Shown one piece after another: positions 50,979 to 62,200 of a stretch of DNA of 64,000 bases. Source of the stretch: Adiantum capillus-veneris (taxonomy: Eukaryota; Streptophyta; Polypodiopsida; Polypodiales; Pteridaceae); the NCBI GenBank assembly GCA_014529385.2, contig CM043954.1:97552247-97616246 (forward strand), written 5' to 3'. Below the pieces are notes generated by a model. That model did no database searches. It saw only the letters and a list, made by a program, of their open reading frames with translations, and was not told the origin of the DNA. Position 1 is the first letter of the stretch; the number at the start of each line of letters is the position of its first letter. The translations under genes and the position numbers were made by a program.

Positions 50979-52560
50979 TCATTCTATTCTCAAGCTATAT
51001 ATAGAATCTGTGAAGTTGTTATCTGGCTCTGAGTCCGAGTGTTGTGGGTCTTCTTCTAATTTAACTTCCACATCTATAATCAAATTCTTTTCTATTTTGT
51101 CTATAGTGCATTGAGATACATAGACATTGAACTCTTCTTCGTCTTTGTTTTGACAATATATCATACAACCAGACTGGCATTTCCTCCTCGTAGCCATGTG
51201 ATGCAATATTTCTATGTCTGCTAATAATCTGTTGCGAATAGTGCTTGAACATACTTGTACATACTCCAGTTTCTCTCTGAACTTGAGTTTGCTACATATT
51301 GTGCTAGTACTTTCATTACACAGGTATGTAAGGTCAAGTAATACTCTCCATCATTCATCATCCACCACTTCCATGCAAGTTGCTCTTTTGCCATTGATTG
51401 TACAAACTCATTCGCAAAAGGACCTTTTTTTAGTCTTAATGCACTTATTTCTTTGATAAAATCAATTTGGTCATGAACCTTGGAGTAGAACGTGTTGACC
51501 ATGGGATAGAAATTGCTGACCACCTCTGTATTGGACATCATATTTAAATTTCGATACTCTGGATTCATCATGTAAGCCACACTATGGAGTAGACTATGAG
51601 CACTCTTCCATCTTGCATGAAAATACTTGGCCAAGATTCTTTGTTGTTTGACAAAGAATGGTAGTTGCCACTCCTTCTCTAATAGACTCTTTTAGCTCCG
51701 CATGATTTTCAAGACTTTGTTGGAGTGACCACCATGTCATCCAGACTTTGTCCATATTTGGTGCCTTCTGATCAAGGTTGCGAATCGCGAACATAACGGG
51801 CATCATTACATGGTATGCATCCATTACACTCCTCCACCAAGTAGCCTTGTTTATGGACCCACGTAGACATGTAATTTTCTCTTTCACTTTTTCTTTCTGC
51901 TCAAGCTACCATTCGTCAAACGCCGTGCAATTGAAAGTGTCAATCACAGTGCACTTATTGCGGAGAAGTGATTCCAATGTATGAAAGTGCATGCAAAACC
52001 GAGTTTTAGTAGGAAGTTTAAAAATCATTGACATGCACGTTGTGTACAAATTGAGCACTCTTTTTTCGTTTCAAGATAAATTTCACAACTTGTCATGCTG
52101 TGTCAATTATTTTGGCGAACCATGTGGTTTATTCACTAGTGTATCAATCCTTCATCGCCAAGTTTAAGCTGTGCGTATTACAACCATTGGTAAAAATGTG
52201 TGAAAGACACTTTTTTATTAATTTTCTAGCATTTTACAGTTCTTTACATTGTACATGACTACTTGACGACATGTTCAGCTCTGATTTCTTTAATTAAATT
52301 AATCAAGACCTCAAAAATGTATTTGCTACTTTTAATTGCATCGAAATAGTCAATCGCCTTTATGAATGTTTCTCCCCTTGGACAAACTGGCATTACATTG
52401 ATCAGTGGTCTTCTTTGAATATTAGACCAACCATCACTCACAATTATGCATCCTGAAAGAGAAATATTCCCAAGTATTATTTTGGAAACACGCTCTTTGA
52501 CTTCAATGTAACATTGGTCCAAGAGATCATTTTGTATTGTGTGATATGAAGGGGCTGAAA
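50979..52560 (-). pseudogene. hAT-family transposase relic
   Basis: Minus-strand remnant of a hAT DNA transposon transposase. 52259-52522: IVSDGWSNIQRRPLINVM followed by FIKAIDYFDAIKSSKYIFEV, the DUF659-type catalytic start. 51594-51887: ITCLRGSINKATWWRSVMDA region. 51221-51634: AKYFHARWKSAHSLLHSVAY and the C-terminal dimerisation motif SSSERNWSMYKYV. 50979-51206: acidic tail (NKDEEEFNVYVSQ). Stops and frameshifts separate the pieces, e.g. DEW-stop near 51907. No terminal inverted repeats or 8-bp target duplications were found. The right side abuts the broken end of copia I. Confidence 0.8.
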
Positions 52561-55165
52561 ATCCTAGGCCAAACTCATCAATTTGTTAATATATAAAAGC
52601 TATTTTTACCCAATTAAGAATTATAGTTCTTATATTGTTGCACCAGCCATTTTGGCATACTTATAGCTTTCTCATTCTCAGCCCTTTCCACATCAAGTAC
52701 ATGATGTACATCTACATCAGTAATAGGCTGATCCATAGCATTTTCTAAAACCCCCATAGGCTGTACACTTGCCTCATTGGATGTTACATTCAAGTTTTCA
52801 CCAATGAAAAGAGGTAATAAATTGTCATAAATGTCATGTGGGCTTACATTATTGTCTCTAGTACATGACAATAAGGGTTGAACATAATCTTCCACAACAC
52901 AACATCTTGTGATACCAAGATACACTTTGTTTGTGGATGGTATAACCTATAACCTTTGCTTTCAGTACTGTAATAAAATAAATATGTATTTAACATCCTT
53001 ATCATCCAATTTTTTGCGTTGCGTTTGTGGCGCCAAAGATAAGCTAAACAAGCAAAAATGTGCATGTGATCAATAGATGGCTTTCTATCATGCCATGCTT
53101 CATATGGATTCAAAGGCCGCAAAGCTTTTGTAGGACACTTGTTGAGCACATAAGTAGCACACATGATGGCCTCAAGCCAAAATGAATGTGGTAAAGCTTG
53201 ACTCGACCATAGATCGTGTCAAATCTGTAAGCAACCTATTTTTTCTTTCAGCAACACCATTTTGCTAAGGTGTATATGACATTGTACATTGGTGTTTTAT
53301 CCCACGACTAGCCAGGAATGCATTAAGCTCATGAGACATATACTCCCCCCCTCGATCTGAATGGAGGGTATCTAAGTACATTTAGAGACATTTTCAGTCA
53401 TAGACAAAAATTGCTTAAAGCACATAAACACTTCGGACTTAGCTTTAAGCAGATACACCCATGCATGCCAGGAGTAATCATCAATGAAATTCACGAAGTA
53501 AAGGTAATTGCCCAAGGACAAAGTTCGCATGGGCCAACAAACATCACTATGCAAAAGCTTCAATCTTCATGTAGCCCTAATTGAACCATCCTTTGGAAAC
53601 TTTGAATGCTACATTTTACCCAAAATATAGCCTTCACAAACATGCTTCACAAGTGCTTCAAGAGGCGGCAAAGAAACAACCATATCAATTTTTTACAAAC
53701 CCAACAAACTAGTCAAATTCAGATGTCCAAAATGTACATGGAAAAGTTTTGCATCTGAAACAACCTTTGAATCCACGACTGCATTTGCAAAATTCTGCCC
53801 ACACTTCTCATACAAATTGAGCTTATTCATCCCACGACATAAAATGTCAGATGCAACAATTTCATCAACCAAACTGAGATCATGAATTGTATATCTGTCA
53901 TCCACAAATTTGACAACAAGACCAAGTCTAGCAAGTCAGATACATACAAAAGGTTCCTTTTTATCCCAAGTACATAAAGTGCATCAACTAGTGTGAAAGT
54001 ACTGCCATTCCCAATAGTCAACACAATCCTTCCAACTCACTTGACCGGATAAGAGGCATGGTTGGCACAAGTGAATGTATTCCCATGAGGGACAACCTCG
54101 AGAGAGGTAAACAATTCATGATGTGACGTAATGTGCTTTGTAGCACCACTTTCAAAGTACCACACATGTGAATCTGTAGCAGTTGACATACATGCATCTT
54201 GGACAGAAGGACCATAAGTGCACTTTGCATTAAATGCCCACTCTGCATCTACATCAGCATCACAATCTCCTATCACACAAGATTCTACAATAGATGTACT
54301 TGTAGTGGAACCTTCCTCTTTCTTCTTGGCCTCTTTCGCCTTCAATTTAGGACACTACTTGATCAAGTGATCATTAGCTTTGCAATAATGGCAATGCATC
54401 ATCTTTTTGCCCTTTTCACCGAAATTCCTAGACGAGATGTTGCTAGCACAAGCATTAGGAACGTGTTATTTTCCACTCACTTCTAAAGAACCATGAGAAG
54501 TGGCTACATTGTTGTTACCATCTTTTCTTTGAGGAGCAATAAAATCCTATTCACATATATACTATTTAGCCATGTTTTTTCTTGAAAGTGACTCATCCAA
54601 TAGCAATGTGCATAATGCATCAAACTTGATAACGTCGGGATTTCCTTGGGTCATTAGTCTCCAAGTACTAGGGAAAGTCTTGTAAGAATCTGGCAAAGCA
54701 TCAAGAACAGTCTGCACAAGGGAATTGTTAAAAATAACTTCACCCGCAAAAATGAGTTGCTCATTAATATCCATGATACTAGCAAGGAAAATGTCTATGT
54801 CATCTTAATCTTCGATTCCATCTCTTTACACAACAATGCAATTTTAGCCTCATTGTTGCGACTTGCATAAAGACCATCCAAATTATCCCAAGACTGTCTA
54901 GCTGATTTAGCCAAGCGAATGTGAAGAGTAATCCTGCGCTTCAAAAATAATTCAATTAATGCATGAGCATGTGTATCTCTAATATTCCAACGATCCTGCT
55001 CAGCTGTAGGCAAACATCTCTAGCAACAGCAATCCTACCACCAAAACTTGCAACATCCTCAACATCACTTGTATCCACAGAACTTGGACGTACATCAATG
55101 CCCTACACAACATTTCAAGCGCCCTTTGATACAAGAACATGTTGCATCATGTAAAGGACACATTG

Positions 55166-55344
55166 GTAATTGTCCCCATCCATCAAATTTATCGTCAGTA
55201 GCAAACATCTTGAGTACGTCTGTGTTGTTGTCAGCCATGGAAAGTGCCTGCACTTGAAGGAATTGTCCCCATCCAATTTATCATTAGTAGCAAACATCTT
55301 GAGCACATCTGTGTTATTGTCATCCATGGAAAGTACCTGCACTT
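55166..55344 (-). repeat. Tandem duplication of the copia I gag start
   Basis: The segment around the gag ATG (GTACTTTCCATGG … DNNTDVLKMFATND) occurs twice: about 55167-55257 and 55258-55344. Both copies keep the Met-Asp/Ala-Asp start and the FATND(K) motif. In sister elements it is single. Confidence 0.75.
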
Positions 55345-55422
55345 GCAGCTCACCCAAATCAGAGAAAGTGAGCAGGCGTGTGTTGGCGATGTTGAACGAC
55401 TATACTCGAGAGGATGCAACCT

Positions 55423-55434
55423 CCTCGGATACCA
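55423..55434 (-). other. PBS of copia I
   Basis: Minus TGGTATCCGAGG two bases inside the LTR end at 55437, the same layout as in E and J. Confidence 0.7.
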
Positions 55435-55436
55435 AT

Positions 55437-55549
55437 TGTTGGAAATAGGGTTATAGGAAAACACACACAGGTTGGAGAAGATGAAGAAGCTCAAGTCACA
55501 CAATAGAGAGTAGTATTACTTAGTGTGAGATGGAAAGATAAGTTAGCCC
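55437..55549 (-). mobile_element. Truncated 5' LTR of copia I
   Basis: 113 bp of the U5 side of the family LTR (ends TTTCCAACA on the minus strand). It stops at AGCCC/T where the 3' LTR of J begins. Confidence 0.8.
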
Positions 55550-55774
55550 TGTTGGAATTAGGGTTGCAGAGAAACGCACACAGCTTGGAGAAGACGAAGA
55601 AAGATCAAGGCACACAATAGAGAGTGCGTTACTCAGTGTGTAATGGAAAGATAGATAGCCCTAGAGTGATGGTCGTATATACAATGCACGGGGGGAAAAA
55701 CCTCAAAGAGGGAAAAAATGCCCCGGCGGTCCTAGTGTGTTCACACACATCACTACCACATGTATATGGTAACA
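55550..55774 (-). mobile_element. 3' LTR of copia J
   Basis: 225 bp, minus strand TGTTACCATATACATGTGG … TTCCAACA, preceded by polypurine CCAGGGGGGATT. Complete with TG…CA ends. Confidence 0.9.
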
Positions 55775-55849
55775 AATCCCCCCTGGAGTGATGCAGTGAA
55801 CGAGAGCTGGCACATGAGTAAAGGGAAGTGTCATGCCCTAACGACATGA

Positions 55850-56359
55850 TCAGTCCACAAAGGGAAGTAAGCCCAAAGCTTTGCGGAAAGCTTCAAGCTT
55901 CTCACGAGACAATGCCTTTGTGGAAAGATCTGCAAGGTTGTCGTGTGTTGGCACATAAGCCAAGCCGATCTCTCCTGCTGAGAGCCTCTCCCTGACATAG
56001 TGGTAATGCACCTCAATGTGCTTTGTGCGAGCATGAAAAACTGGGTTCCTCGCAACTGCCAATGCGCTCTGACTGTCAGTGTAGATAGTGTCGGCAGTGT
56101 CCTGTCCAACACCCAAATTAGCCAGAAGGCGTCTGAGCCATACACACTCAACCGTAACTGTGAAGACTGCCCTATACTCAGCCTCACAACTCGAAGTGGC
56201 CACAGTAGGTTGCTTCTTGCTCAACCATGATATACATGAGCTGCCAAGCATGAAACAAAAACCACTTGTGGACACTCGCGTGTCAAAACAACCAGCCCAA
56301 TCTGAGTCCGAAAAAGCATGTAAGTGTGGCGGCAATGATCCCCCCTTGGGATAAAACAA
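55850..56359 (-). CDS. Copia J RNase H domain
   Basis: Open for 169 codons. RNase H removes the RNA strand during reverse transcription. Visible catalytic-type positions: AFSDSDWAGCFDTRV, SSCEAEYRAVF, TDSQSALAVARNPVF and the distal HARTKHIEVHYHYVRERL. It ends with LADLSTKALSREKLEAF and GLLPFVD. The better preserved copy of this domain in the window. It is the C-terminal part of the polyprotein, so the annotated Met is not a real start; the preceding frame (56408-56656) is separated by a short frame break with a stop. Confidence 0.8.
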   Translation of the reverse strand: MFYPKGGSLPPHLHAFSDSDWAGCFDTRVSTSGFCFMLGSSCISWLSKKQPTVATSSCEAEYRAVFTVTVECVWLRRLLANLGVGQDTADTIYTDSQSALAVARNPVFHARTKHIEVHYHYVRERLSAGEIGLAYVPTHDNLADLSTKALSREKLEAFRKALGLLPFVD

Positions 56360-56407
56360 GCCAAGGTGTAAAGTGCCACTAAGGTAGCGGAAAATCCTTT
56401 TGACAGC

Positions 56408-56700
56408 CTACCAATGCTTAGACCCTGGGCTATGCATAAATATGCTGACCTGTGAGACTGCAAACTGAATATCTGGCCTCGTGTTGCATACATAAATGAG
56501 GTATCCAACAGCAGTTTGGTAAAGAGTGACATTATCAGGATCGCCAGCATCATGTAGACTCAATTTCAAACATGTTTCCATGGGAGTGGCAATAGGTTTG
56601 CAATCCTCAAGTCCAAACTTACATAGAAATGTCTCTATGTAACTTTTCTGACACAAGGCAATACCACCATCACACTACTTAAACTGTATACCCAAGTAAT
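56408..56700 (-). pseudogene. Copia J RT C-terminal segment
   Basis: CQKSYIETFLCKFGLEDCKP, VTLYQTAVGYLIYVCNTRPD and QVSIFMHSPGSKHW: RT thumb region after the deletion junction at about 56700. Follows on from the pol frame but in another phase. Confidence 0.75.
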
Positions 56701-58011
56701 GAAAGCCTTCTTACATCTGCACACTTTTTCCTCTTGTCCTTTTATGACAAAACCGCGAGGCTGCGTTACATAAACTTCCTCAAATATGTCACCAGTCAAG
56801 AAAGCAGTAACAATGTCTGATTGATGTACATCCCAACCAAAATGAGCTGCCAATGCACATAGAAAATGCACAGTAGTCATACAACAAGTGGGAGCAAAAG
56901 TCTCTTCATAATCAATGCCTTTTTGATGTGCATAACCCTTTGCAGCAAGTCGAGTCTTATGGCAATCGATCTCACCATCCGGCTTGCGTTTTAACTTGTA
57001 AACCCACTTCGTACCAATGGCCTTTTTGCCAGGAGGCAAATCACATAAAGTCCATGTGTCATTTTCTATAAGTGCATCATATTCTGATTGCATGGCAGCC
57101 ATCCAATTTTCTGAATTTTGCGCTTCATCAAAAGACAGAGGCTCCTCAACATCATGTAAGCTAGAGAGAGCCAAAGCATAACAATCTAATGCACAAGATG
57201 CATGGCAAGATCCTGAACGAGTACAACTAGACAAAGGTGCATCCAATTTACTATCACGCAAAGTGTGCACCAGCCATTTTGGCATACCTCTAGCCTGCTC
57301 ATTTTCAGCCCTTTCCTCATCAAGTACATCATGTACATCTGCATCAGTAATAGGCTGATCTGTAACATTTTCAAAAACCCCCATAGGCTGTACAATTGCC
57401 TCATTGGAACTTACATTCGTATTTCCACCACTGAAAAGAGGCAACAAAGTGTCATAAATGTCGTGTGAGCTTACATTAATGTCTCTAGTACATGTCAGCA
57501 AGGGATGAACATAATCTTCCACAAACACTACATCCCGTGAAACTAGAATACGTTTTGTTTGTGGATGATACAACCTGTAACCTTTGCTTTTAGCACTATA
57601 ACCAACAAAAATACATTTGACAACCTTATCATCCAATTTTCTGCAATGCACTTGTGGCACCAAAGCATATGCCAAACAGCCAAAAACACGCATGTGCTCA
57701 ATAGAAGGCTTTCTATCATGCCATGCTTCATATGGAGTAATAGACTGCAAAGCTTTCGTAGGACACCTGTTAAGTACATAAGTGGCACACATGATGGCCT
57801 CAAGCCAAAAAGAATGTGGCAAAGCTTGACTTTTGACCATACATCGTGAAATTTCTGTACGTGACGTGTTTTTCCTCTCAGCAACACCATTTTGCTGAGG
57901 TGTATAAGGCATTGTACATTGGTGTTTTATCCCACGACTAGCCAGAAATGCATTAAATTCATGAGACATATATTCCCCCCTCGATCGGAACGGAGGGTGC
58001 CCATAGTACAT
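56701..58011 (-). pseudogene. Copia J integrase C-terminal part and RT without its catalytic block
   Basis: A long open frame (to 56635). Integrase: RGEYMSHEFNAFLASRGIKH and the catalytic Glu in QQNGVAERKN; then AFLGCLAYAL-type linker and VRVSRDVVFVEDY. RT: KWVYKLKRKPDGEIDCHKTR, AAKGYAHQKGIDYEETFAPT, HQSDIVTAFLTGDIFEEVYV. At KVCRCKKAF the frame jumps directly to sequence after YVDD. By comparison with E (24841-25085), about 245 bp encoding LYGLKQSPRAW through YVDDLL are deleted. RT activity is impossible. Confidence 0.85.
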
Positions 58012-58865
58012 TTCGAGACATTTTCAGCCATAGCCAGAAATTGTTTGAAGCACATAAAAACTTCGGACTTCGCTTTAAGCGGAAATACCCATGCATGCCT
58101 GGAGTAATCATCAATGGAAGTCACGAAGTACAGGTAATTGCCCAAGGACGGAGTTTGCATGGACCCACAAACATCACTATGCACAAGCTGCAACCTGCAT
58201 GTGGCCCGAACTGAACCATCCTTTGGAAACTTAGAATGCTGCATCTTACCCAAAATACAGCCTTCACAAACATGTTTGATAGGTGCTTCAAGAGGCGGTA
58301 AAGAAGCAACCATATCAGATTTTTGCAAACGCAGCAAACTGGCAAAATTCAGATGACCAAAACGTGCATGCCAAAGTTTTGCATCTAAAATTGCGCTATA
58401 ATCTGGAACAGCATTTGCAAAATTTTGTCCACACTTGTCATACAAAGTGAGCTTATATAGCCCATGACACAAAAGGCCAGATGCAACAATTTCATCACCA
58501 AAACTGAGATCGTGAACTATACATCTGTCATCCACAAATTTGACTACAAGTCCAAGTCTAGCAAGTGCGAATACAGACAAGAGATTCTTCTTGATCCCAG
58601 GTACATAAAGTGCATCAACAAGTGTGAAAGAACTGCCATTAGCTGCAATAAGCACAATCTTTCCAACTCCCTGAACTGGGTAAGAGGCATTGTTGGCACA
58701 AGTGACTGAATTCCCATCAGGGACAGACTCGAGAGAGGTAAACAATTCACGATGTGAGGTAATGTGCTTTGTAGCACCACTGTCGAAATACCACACATGT
58801 GAATCTGCAGCAACCGACAAGCATGCATCATGGACAGTAGGATTGTAAGTGCACTCTGCGCCCAT
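57927..58865 (-). pseudogene. Copia J protease, pre-integrase and integrase N-terminal part
   Basis: 312 codons open. Protease: HVWYFDSGATKHITSHREL with DSG, and VDALYVPGIKKNLLSV. GAG-pre-integrase: LWHARFGHLNFASLLRLQ and CEGCILGKMQHSKFPK (HHCC). Integrase: LVHSDVCGSMQTPSLGNYLY (first Asp), SIDDYSRHAWVFPLKAKSEV, and TLRSDRGG (second Asp), where a frameshift near 57975-57990 passes to the next frame. This region is the one deleted from E, so J is the family reference for protease. The named Met is inside the polyprotein. Confidence 0.85.
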
Positions 58866-59881
58866 TCTGCATCAACATCAGCATTAGAGTTTCCTTTCAC
58901 AGAAGACTCAACAATGGCTGCATTTGTAGTGGAACCAGCATTTGCAGTGGAACCACCCTCTTTCTTCTTAGCCTCTTTGGCCTTCAACTTAGGACATGAC
59001 TTGATCAAGTGATCATTAGCTTTACAATAATGGTAACGCATCTTCTTTTTGCCCTAATCACCAGAATTGCCAGAAGAAGTGTTTCCAGCAGCAGAAGCAT
59101 TAGGAAAAGAATTTTTGCCACTCACAGCAGAACCATAAGAAGTGGCTGCATTGTTGTTACCACCCTTTCTTTGAGAAGAAATAAAAGCATGTTCAATTGC
59201 ACGCTGCCTAGTCCTGTTTTTTCTGGAAAGTGACTCTTGCAAGAGCAATGTGCATAATGCATCAAACTTAACAACTTCAGGATTTCCTTGGGCCATAAGT
59301 CTCCAAGTACTAGCAAAAGTCTAGTAGGAATCTGGTAAGGCATCAAGAACAGTCTGCACTAGGGAACTGTCTGAAATGACTTCACCTGCAAAAATGAGTT
59401 TCTCATTGATATCCTTGACACCAGCAAGGAAAGTGTCCATATCATCTTCCTCATGCATAATCTTCGACTCCAGCTCTTTACACAACAATTTTAGCCTTAT
59501 TGCGACTTGCATAAAGACCTGCTAGAATATCCCAAGCCTGTTTTGCGGATTTTGTTGAACGGATGTGAGGAACAATGGTGCGCTTCACAGACAACGCAAT
59601 CAATGGATGAGCCTGCGCATCCTTGACATCCCAACGAGCTTGTTCTGCTGTAGGCAAAACAACTCTAACGCAGCAATCCTTGCAACAAGACCTGCAACAT
59701 CCTCAACATCGCCTACATCCTCATAACCAGGACGTACATCAATGCCCTGCACAATGTTCCAGACGCCCTTTGACACAAGAACATGCTGCATCATATAAGC
59801 CCACATAGGGTAGTTGTCCCCATCCAACCTGTCCTCAGCAGCAAACATCTTGAACACATCTATGTTGTTGTTGTCAGCCAT
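58866..59881 (-). pseudogene. Copia J gag, frameshifted, knuckle Cys lost
   Basis: Starts at ATG 59881 with MADNNNIDVFKMFAAEDRLD, NYPMWAYMMQHVLVSKGVWN, VRPGYEDVGDVEDV. A frameshift near 59655 and others break it. Later segments: VQTVLDALPDSY, MAQGNPEVVKFDALCTLLLQ, and the knuckle YHYCKANDHLIKSC where the first Cys is Tyr (TAC at 59033-59035; E has TGC). The Lys-rich tail and AEW follow. Confidence 0.8.
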
Positions 59882-60229
59882 GGTAAATACTGCACCTGAT
59901 GTGAAAACTGCCCAAAAATAGGAGAAACGGAGCGGGAACAACACGTGCTATATAGCACAAACTGTAGAAGACTGTAAGGCACCTGTTATGCAGAAAACAG
60001 CACTGACAGAAACTCTGCACAAAATGACAAAATAGCCTGTGCAGTACTGCCTGTAGTGGAAACGGAGGCCGAAATGAGCCCAAATCAAAAATCTGAGCAG
60101 ACAATGCTCTACAAGGCCCCCCAAAATATTTGTTGACCTGCGAACGCTCGCCAAAGCTCACTGAAATCGGAGAAAGTGAGCAGGCATGTACTGGAGCAGC
60201 TGGCGACTAAGCCCGGGAGGACGCAACCT

Positions 60230-60241
60230 ACTTTGATACCA
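60230..60241 (-). other. PBS of copia J
   Basis: Minus TGGTATCAAAGT, one or two changes from the tRNA-Met type TGGTATCAGAGC, two bases inside the 5' LTR end. Confidence 0.75.
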
Positions 60242-60243
60242 AT

Positions 60244-60346
60244 TGTTGAAATTAGGGTTGCAAAGAAATGCACACAGCTTGGAGAAGGCAAAAGAAGCTC
60301 AAGGCACACAATAGAGAGTGTGTTACTTAGTGTGTAATGGAAACAT
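60244..60346 (-). mobile_element. Truncated 5' LTR of copia J
   Basis: About 100 bp of the U5 side only (minus end TTTCAACA). Homology to the 3' LTR stops at TAATGGAAA/CATT near 60346, so the promoter half is missing. Confidence 0.8.
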
Positions 60347-60911
60347 TAGGAGGAATATGAACCTTGCATGGGCCTTGTAAGGAATCCTAATTTTTAGGGA
60401 TTAAGGCTAATGTTGTGTGGGGTTTAGGGGGCAAGGGCATTGAAGAAGGTAGTTTTGAGTAGGCTTTTCTAGCCTTTTTTTTAGACAAATGTAGGATGTG
60501 GACCTAAAGGGTTGCTTTCTCTCTCTAGCTTTTTTTAAAGTGAAGGAAGCATAGGGGTGTGTCCACATCAGCAATTCCGTGGGTCAAAAAGAGTCAAAAT
60601 TTGACTTTTTTTAAAAAAATTCATTTTTATTTGTTTTTTACTTAAAACTCCCTCCCAACATATATACATATCCAAAAATCATTTTTTGACCCATTTTTTA
60701 ACCCACAAGCTTAGAAAGTTCATTTTTTCAAAAATCTTTTCCCCCAAAAAGTAATAAACATTTTGTTCTCTCCTCCTCCTCCCTCCTCTCTCCCTCTCCC
60801 TCTCCCTCCCCCCTCCCTCCCCTCCCTCCCTCCTCTCCTCCCATCCTGCTCGACCTCTCTACCCTTCCCCCTCTATCTTTTCATCATTTGCTTCCTCAGG
60901 CAACAGCTTAC
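60347..60911. other. Upstream region of the 60.9 kb gene
   Basis: AT-rich (TTTTTTTAAAAAAATT near 60610) with a possible TATA element (CATATATACATATCC, 60658-60672). Then a pyrimidine-rich CTCCTCCTCC tract at 60770-60860 of the kind common around plant transcription starts. A cleavage-like CTTCCTCAG at 60891-60899 could be an acceptor of an upstream 5' UTR intron. Confidence 0.45.
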
Positions 60912-61492
60912 ATGGTGCTCACGGACATCACAAATGGTTTGCTTCCACCACCACGTACTCCGCACACCAAAAGCATACATATTCGCTTACCCACGACATT
61001 TGCATCGAAGACCACTAGTGAAGGTGATCAAAGGTCATCACAGGAACCTCGCACCGCTTGTGAGACCAATGTTGAAATTTGGGTGGATGGCCATTTGTAC
61101 CCTTACGATCCTATAAGCCGCTTCCATCCACCGTTTAATAGCCTTTCCACATTTCTTCAATTTCTTGGGAGGGGAGAAGCAGGCTTGTTAGGCTATTGCA
61201 AGCGGCTATGTATGGGTGCAGGTTCTTCTTTGCATATGTGGATGCACGAATGTCAAGCTCTTCACCTCAAGACGACGGCATTACAAGAGAGTGTTGCCTC
61301 TTCGGAGAGGGTAGTTAAAAGTCTTGAACAACAAATGCAAGAAAAGGAGTCCCACATCCAGAAGCTTACCAACACCATCACATACTTGAAAGAAACACCC
61401 CTTGGTGCAAGGGAACGCAAACGCCCGTATTCAACCATTGAAACTCTTGCACATTCCGGAGGAGCACGCAAACGACGAGTTACAGCCACAAG

Positions 61493-61567
61493 GTGATTTG
61501 GTCTTTACTTGCATGCTGCATTCTTACTTCACACTATTTTCTAACATTTATGTTTATTTGTTGCTAG
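61493..61567 (+). other. Intron 1 of the 60.9 kb locus
   Basis: Donor AAG/GTGATT, acceptor TTTGTTGCTAG/AAAC. Joining it keeps the frame (split Arg codon). Confidence 0.7.
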
Positions 61568-62118
61568 AAACTTCATCCAGGAGGCATGCGGTGGAACAAG
61601 CCAAGATAATCGAGTCAACCTTCTCACTAGTTGTCTCAATACCAAGGACGTTATTTCTATCTTACAATCACCTGGAGGTAAGCACATTAAGGATGCAGTC
61701 ACCAAGGACCTTATGCGTAAATTAAGAAATGTGGTTAATGATGATGACGTTCAACAAGCTTGTGATGAGGCTGGAATCAGCACCAAAGCCTATCAGGCTA
61801 TTTTTCAACTCCTAAAGGATGCCCTCAAAGAACATGGCATTGTGGAAAACCTATTTCCCGTTCCTCACAAGGTCAAGCTCGCAAAGAAGGCCACAAACAA
61901 AGATGTGTTCTCCCGCATTGGGACATACCTACACATTGAGGACACAATGCCAACTTCCCTTTATACTTCGTGCGTAACAAAGACAAGGGAAAAATGTAAG
62001 AAACAATCCATAAGACCTTCGAATAAGGGCTTTCCTTACACAATGTGGAACAATATTTTCGTGGATCTTAGAAGGCTTCAAGAAGCCATGCTTAGATTTT
62101 ACGAGTTACCTAAAGAAG

Positions 62119-62200
62119 GTGACACACTTTACTTTTTTCTTTGGTATTATTATTTTCATAGAAGCTGAAGTTTAAGGTCTTAGCACTATTTATTTTGTAG
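62119..62200 (+). other. Intron 2 of the 60.9 kb locus
   Basis: Donor GAAG/GTGACA, acceptor TATTTTGTAG/TGCTTG. Splicing gives Val from a split codon and an open frame on both sides. Confidence 0.7.

Larger units (their letters stand above)
52614..55436 (-). pseudogene. Copia I internal region: gag, protease, integrase (RT lost)
   Basis: Decayed sister of E and J on the minus strand. Gag pieces lie at 54562-55357 (IRDTHAHALIELFLKRRITL; VQTVLDALPDSYKTF). The zinc knuckle CHYCKANDHLIK is followed by TAG at 54355-54357. Protease reads WYFESGATKHIT with Glu (54151-54153) for the catalytic Asp; J has WYFDSGATK. Pre-integrase (LFHVHFGHLNLTSLLGL) is near 53700. Integrase: LHSDVCWPMRTLSLGNYLYF near 53540 and TYVLNKCPTKALRPLNPYEA near 53120. 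It ends near 52614 in the linker after integrase (VHHVLDVERAENEKAI). RT, RNase H and the 3' LTR are gone. Confidence 0.85.
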
